Origin: Modestobacter sp.
Lineage (GTDB): Bacteria > Actinomycetota > Actinomycetes > Mycobacteriales > Geodermatophilaceae
Reading direction: 5' to 3'
DNA length: 8,597 nt
Assembly (NCBI GenBank): GCA_025965775.1
Contig: JAOPWG010000235.1
Span: 1 to 8,597 of the forward strand
In this document: piece after piece, positions 6,059 through 8,597 of the stretch
How the letters are laid out: each line of letters starts with the position of its first letter
Numbering within the stretch: position 1 is the first letter of the stretch
The notes under the pieces: model-generated
Told to the model about the DNA's origin: nothing
What the model saw: the letters and a program-made list of their open reading frames with translations, nothing else
The model's database searches: none
Made by a program: the position numbers and the translations under genes

Positions 6059-6268
6059 CGCAGCCTCCTTCACCGGCGCGGCACTGCGCCTGAGCGGCGG
6101 GCACCGACCCGCGCCCACGGCCATCGTGACGCACGGCCGGACCGGACCGCAGACGTCGCCCGCACGAGGGGCCCGGCAGTCGCCCGGCGCGGCGCGCCCC
6201 TCCACAGGGCGTCCCCACCGTCGCGCAACGCGGTCGGGCTCACGATGGTGGACGCGGCACCCTGCCCG
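6059..6268. other. Gap between cysN stop and mini-protein 2; no gene seen
   Basis: These 210 very GC-rich bases lie between two minus-strand genes. Apart from the Shine-Dalgarno AAGGAGG (minus strand, 6064-6070) for the mini-protein, I see no convincing promoter boxes and no strong terminator. There are only short GC palindromes such as GGCGCG/CGCGCC around 6186-6198. The frame of mini-protein 2 stays open upstream to about 6205, but nothing in that extension resembles its paralogue. Confidence 0.45.
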
Positions 6269-7510
6269 TCAGAGCACCATCCCGGCGGCGACGGTGGCGT
6301 TGGTGCCCTCGTCGACGAGGATGAAACTGCCCGTCGTCCGGTTGGTCCGGTACGGGTCGGTGAACAGCGGCGCGGTGACGCGCAGGTTCAGCCGGCCGAT
6401 CTCGTTGAGCGTCAGGGTCGGCGCCTGCTCGTCGCGGTGCAGGGTGTTCACGTCCAGCCGGTAGCGCAGGCCCTTGACCATGGTGCGGGCCGACCGGGTG
6501 GTGTGCTTGATCGCGTACTTCCCGCCCGGGCGCATCGGCTCGTCGCCCATCCAGCAGACCATCGCATCGACGTCCTGGGAGACCGCCGGCTGGTTGTTCG
6601 GCCGGCAGATCATGTCGCCGCGGGAGATGTCGATCTCGTCGGTGAGCCGGATGGTGACCGACATCGGCGCGAACGCCTCGTCGACCGGGCCGTCCATGGT
6701 CTCGATGGCGGCGATCGTCGACGGCAGCCCGGAGGGGAGCACCACCACGTCGTCCCCGGGCTTGAAGACGCCGCCGGCGACCTGGCCGGCGTAGCCCCGG
6801 TAGTCCAGGTGCGCGCCGGAGAACGGGCGGACGACGTACTGCACCGGGAACCGGGCGTCGATCAGGTTCCGGTCGGAGGCGATGTGCAGCTCCTCCAGGT
6901 GGTGCAGCAGCGACGTCCCCTCGTACCAGGGCATGTTCGCCGACCGGGTGACCACGTTGTCCCCGGCCAGCGCGGACACCGGGATGACCGTGAGGTCGCC
7001 GATCTCGAGCTTGGCGGCGAAGTGGCGGAACTCCTCGGCGATCGCGTCGAAGACGCCCTGGTCGTAGTCGACCAGGTCCATCTTGTTCACGCACAGCACC
7101 AGGTGCGGCACCCGCAGCAGGGAGGCCAGGAACGCGTGCCGGCGGCTCTGCTCGAGGATGCCCTTGCGGGCGTCGACCAGGATCAGCGCGGCGTTCGCCG
7201 TCGAGGCGCCGGTGACCATGTTCCGGGTGTACTGGATGTGCCCCGGGGTGTCGGCGATGATGAATTTCCGCTTCGGCGTCGCGAAGTAGCGGTAGGCGAC
7301 GTCGATGGTGATGCCCTGTTCCCGCTCGGCCCGCAGGCCGTCGGTGAGCAGCGCCAGGTTGGTGTACTCGTCACCGCGCGCGGCACTGGTCCGCTCGACG
7401 GCCTCCAGCTGGTCGGTGAAGATCGACTTGGTGTCGTAGAGCAGTCGGCCGATGAGCGTCGACTTGCCGTCGTCCACCGATCCGGCGGTGGCGACCCGCA
7501 GCATCTCCAT
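6269..7510 (-). CDS. cysN: Sulfate adenylyltransferase subunit 1 (GTPase)
   Basis: CysN is the regulatory GTPase subunit of heterodimeric ATP sulfurylase. GTP hydrolysis drives formation of adenosine 5'-phosphosulfate (APS) from sulfate and ATP by CysD, in the cytoplasm. The 413-aa protein shows all translation-factor-like GTPase motifs: P-loop GSVDDGKS (residues 10-17), the switch region with GITIDVAYRYF (66-76), DTPGH (87-91), NKMD (142-145) and SALAGDNV (179-186). Beta-barrel domains 2 and 3 follow, ending in NATVAAGMVL. It stops at that domain boundary, so it lacks the C-terminal APS kinase found in CysNC fusions. The ATG shares its A with the cysD stop codon (TGATG), and AGGGG about eight bases upstream supports this start. 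A second ATG two codons later is a minor alternative. Translational coupling with cysD fits a 1:1 complex. Confidence 0.97.
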   Translation of the reverse strand: MEMLRVATAGSVDDGKSTLIGRLLYDTKSIFTDQLEAVERTSAARGDEYTNLALLTDGLRAEREQGITIDVAYRYFATPKRKFIIADTPGHIQYTRNMVTGASTANAALILVDARKGILEQSRRHAFLASLLRVPHLVLCVNKMDLVDYDQGVFDAIAEEFRHFAAKLEIGDLTVIPVSALAGDNVVTRSANMPWYEGTSLLHHLEELHIASDRNLIDARFPVQYVVRPFSGAHLDYRGYAGQVAGGVFKPGDDVVVLPSGLPSTIAAIETMDGPVDEAFAPMSVTIRLTDEIDISRGDMICRPNNQPAVSQDVDAMVCWMGDEPMRPGGKYAIKHTTRSARTMVKGLRYRLDVNTLHRDEQAPTLTLNEIGRLNLRVTAPLFTDPYRTNRTTGSFILVDEGTNATVAAGMVL

Positions 7511-8424
7511 CAGAAGTACCCCTCACGCTTGCGGTCTTCCATCGCGGCCTCGCTGGCCCGGTCGTCGGCGCGGGTGGCGCCCCGCTCGGTGACGTGCGTG
7601 GCGGCCACCTCCTCGACGATCTCCTCGACGGTGCTCGCCGTGGACTCCACGGCGCCGGTGCAGGTGACATCGCCGACGGTGCGGTAGCGCACGGTCTGCT
7701 CGAACACCTCCTCGCCGTCCATCGGCTGCAGGTGCTCGTTGGGCCACAGCAGCATGCCGTCGCGCAGGAACAGCTCGCGCTGGTGGGCGAAGTAGATGGA
7801 GGGCAGGTCGATGCCCTCGCGGCCGATGTACTGCCAGATGTCCAGCTCGGTCCAGTTGGACAGCGGGAAGACCCGGATGTGCTCACCGCGGTGGTGCCGG
7901 CCGTTGTAGAGCGACCAGAGCTCGGGGCGCTGGTTCTTGGGGTCCCACTGGCCGAACTCGTCGCGGAAGGAGTAGACGCGCTCCTTGGCGCGGGCCTTCT
8001 CCTCGTCCCGGCGGGCACCGCCGAAGGCGGCGTCGAACTGGTGCTTCTCGATGCCCTCGAGCAGGGCGACGGTCTGCAGCGGGTTGCGGCTGGCGCGCGG
8101 CCCGGTCTGCTCGGTCACCTTGCCGTTGTCGATGGCCTCCTGGACGGAGGCGACGATCAGCTGGACGCCGGCCTCGGCCACCCGGCGGTCGCGGTACTCG
8201 ATGACCTCGGGGAAGTTGTGCCCGGTGTCGACGTGCATCACCGGGAACGGGATGCGCGCCGGCCAGAACGCCTTCTGCGCCAGGTGCAGCATGACGATCG
8301 AGTCCTTGCCGCCGGAGAACAGCAGGACCGGCTTCTCGAACTCCGCCGCGACCTCGCGGAAGACGTGGACGGACTCGGCCTCGAGCGCGTCGAGGTGGCT
8401 GAGCTCGTAGATGGGCGTGGTCAT
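7510..8424 (-). CDS. cysD: Sulfate adenylyltransferase subunit 2
   Basis: CysD is the catalytic subunit of ATP sulfurylase. It is an N-type ATP pyrophosphatase that adenylylates sulfate to APS with CysN, in the cytoplasm. The 304-aa length equals the family norm of about 300. The PP-loop SGGKDS is at residues 37-42, followed by HVDTGHNFPE (64-73). The conserved GGARRDEEKARAKERVYSFR and WTELDIWQYI segments are present. The C-terminus ends in the family hallmark EAAMEDRKREGYF. The ATG at 8424 is supported by GGAGGAG (8429-8435) four bases upstream and by correct length; an upstream in-frame start would add residues lacking family similarity. The start overlaps the stop of the upstream cysQ (ATGA), and the stop overlaps the cysN start, so the three genes look translationally coupled. 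Confidence 0.98.
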   Translation of the reverse strand: MTTPIYELSHLDALEAESVHVFREVAAEFEKPVLLFSGGKDSIVMLHLAQKAFWPARIPFPVMHVDTGHNFPEVIEYRDRRVAEAGVQLIVASVQEAIDNGKVTEQTGPRASRNPLQTVALLEGIEKHQFDAAFGGARRDEEKARAKERVYSFRDEFGQWDPKNQRPELWSLYNGRHHRGEHIRVFPLSNWTELDIWQYIGREGIDLPSIYFAHQRELFLRDGMLLWPNEHLQPMDGEEVFEQTVRYRTVGDVTCTGAVESTASTVEEIVEEVAATHVTERGATRADDRASEAAMEDRKREGYF

Positions 8425-8597
8425 GCGGCTCCTCCGCGGGGTCGGGGCGCGGTCAGGTCGGCCGGCAGCGCGGCCAGGGCGTGCAGCAGCTGCTCGGCCA
8501 GTTCGGGGCGGCAGATGACCAGGTCGGGCAGCCACGGGTCGGGCTGGTTGTAGACCAGCGGCGAGCCGTCGAGCCGGCTGGTGTGCAGGCCGGCGGC
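8421..8597 (-). CDS. cysQ: 3'(2'),5'-bisphosphate nucleotidase, C-terminal fragment
   Basis: Only the last 58 residues lie in the window; the rest is beyond the right edge. CysQ dephosphorylates 3'-phosphoadenosine 5'-phosphate (PAP), the by-product of PAPS-using reactions, to AMP, and belongs to the inositol-monophosphatase-like, Mg-dependent phosphatases. The visible part reads AAGLHTSRLDGSPLVYNQPD, then PWLPDLVICRPELAEQLL, matching the C-terminal end of actinobacterial CysQ proteins. A Pro/Arg-rich tail ends in a TGA that overlaps the cysD start codon (ATGA). The frame is open to the edge. Its place in front of cysD and cysN is a common actinobacterial arrangement. Identification rests on this short but characteristic segment plus context. 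Confidence 0.85.
   Translation of the reverse strand, partial: AAGLHTSRLDGSPLVYNQPDPWLPDLVICRPELAEQLLHALAALPADLTAPRPRGGAA

Noticed and set aside
5987..7687. 566-codon plus-strand open frame opposite cysN and mini-protein 2
   Set aside because: It crosses several real minus-strand features and mirrors cysN codons. No domain is visible.
7594..8553. Plus-strand open frame opposite cysD
   Set aside because: It is a leucine/valine/glycine-rich shadow of the well-conserved cysD.

Overview
The window is GC-rich DNA, roughly 70% G+C by eye, with dense G/C third codon positions, GTG starts and GC hairpins without T-tracts. This points to an actinobacterium. The protein styles fit something like the Geodermatophilaceae, but that is an impression from reading and not a database result. 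No tRNA, rRNA, CRISPR array, transposase or phage integration module is visible. Eight protein genes can be supported. Two of them run off the window edges, and two are small genes outside known families.

Left part (1-3109, all minus strand): a UDP-glucose 6-dehydrogenase, truncated at its C-terminus by the window edge. Upstream of it is a 595-codon exported protein with a twin-arginine signal, a pectate-lyase-type beta-helix domain and a C-terminal part that resembles phage tail or appendage modules. A 373-bp relatively AT-rich divergent control region (3110-3482) carries two inverted repeats and one direct repeat. It separates these genes from a plus-strand GT2 glycosyltransferase (3483-4388).

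Middle (4389-6268): the first glycosyltransferase converges on a 77-aa Cys/His-rich mini-protein gene across a perfect 13-bp stem-loop that probably terminates both. A 239-bp divergent gap leads to a second, different GT2 glycosyltransferase (4900-5874). This converges on, and overlaps, a second 80-aa mini-protein gene. The two mini-proteins share the core CxCG-x6-HQHYRRGTDC and a following CSC, so they are paralogues. They are the least explained and most interesting items here.

Right part (6269-8597, minus strand): the end of cysQ, then cysD and cysN, joined by ATGA and TGATG stop/start overlaps. This is a sulfate activation operon (PAP phosphatase and the two ATP sulfurylase subunits). CysN ends without an APS-kinase domain.

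The left and middle parts read as a cell-surface or extracellular polysaccharide locus: UDP-glucuronate supply, two nucleotide-sugar or lipid-linked sugar transferases, and an exported polysaccharide-binding or -cleaving beta-helix protein. The adjoining sulfate activation genes may simply serve cysteine synthesis. Supply of activated sulfate to a sulfated glycan is a speculative alternative.
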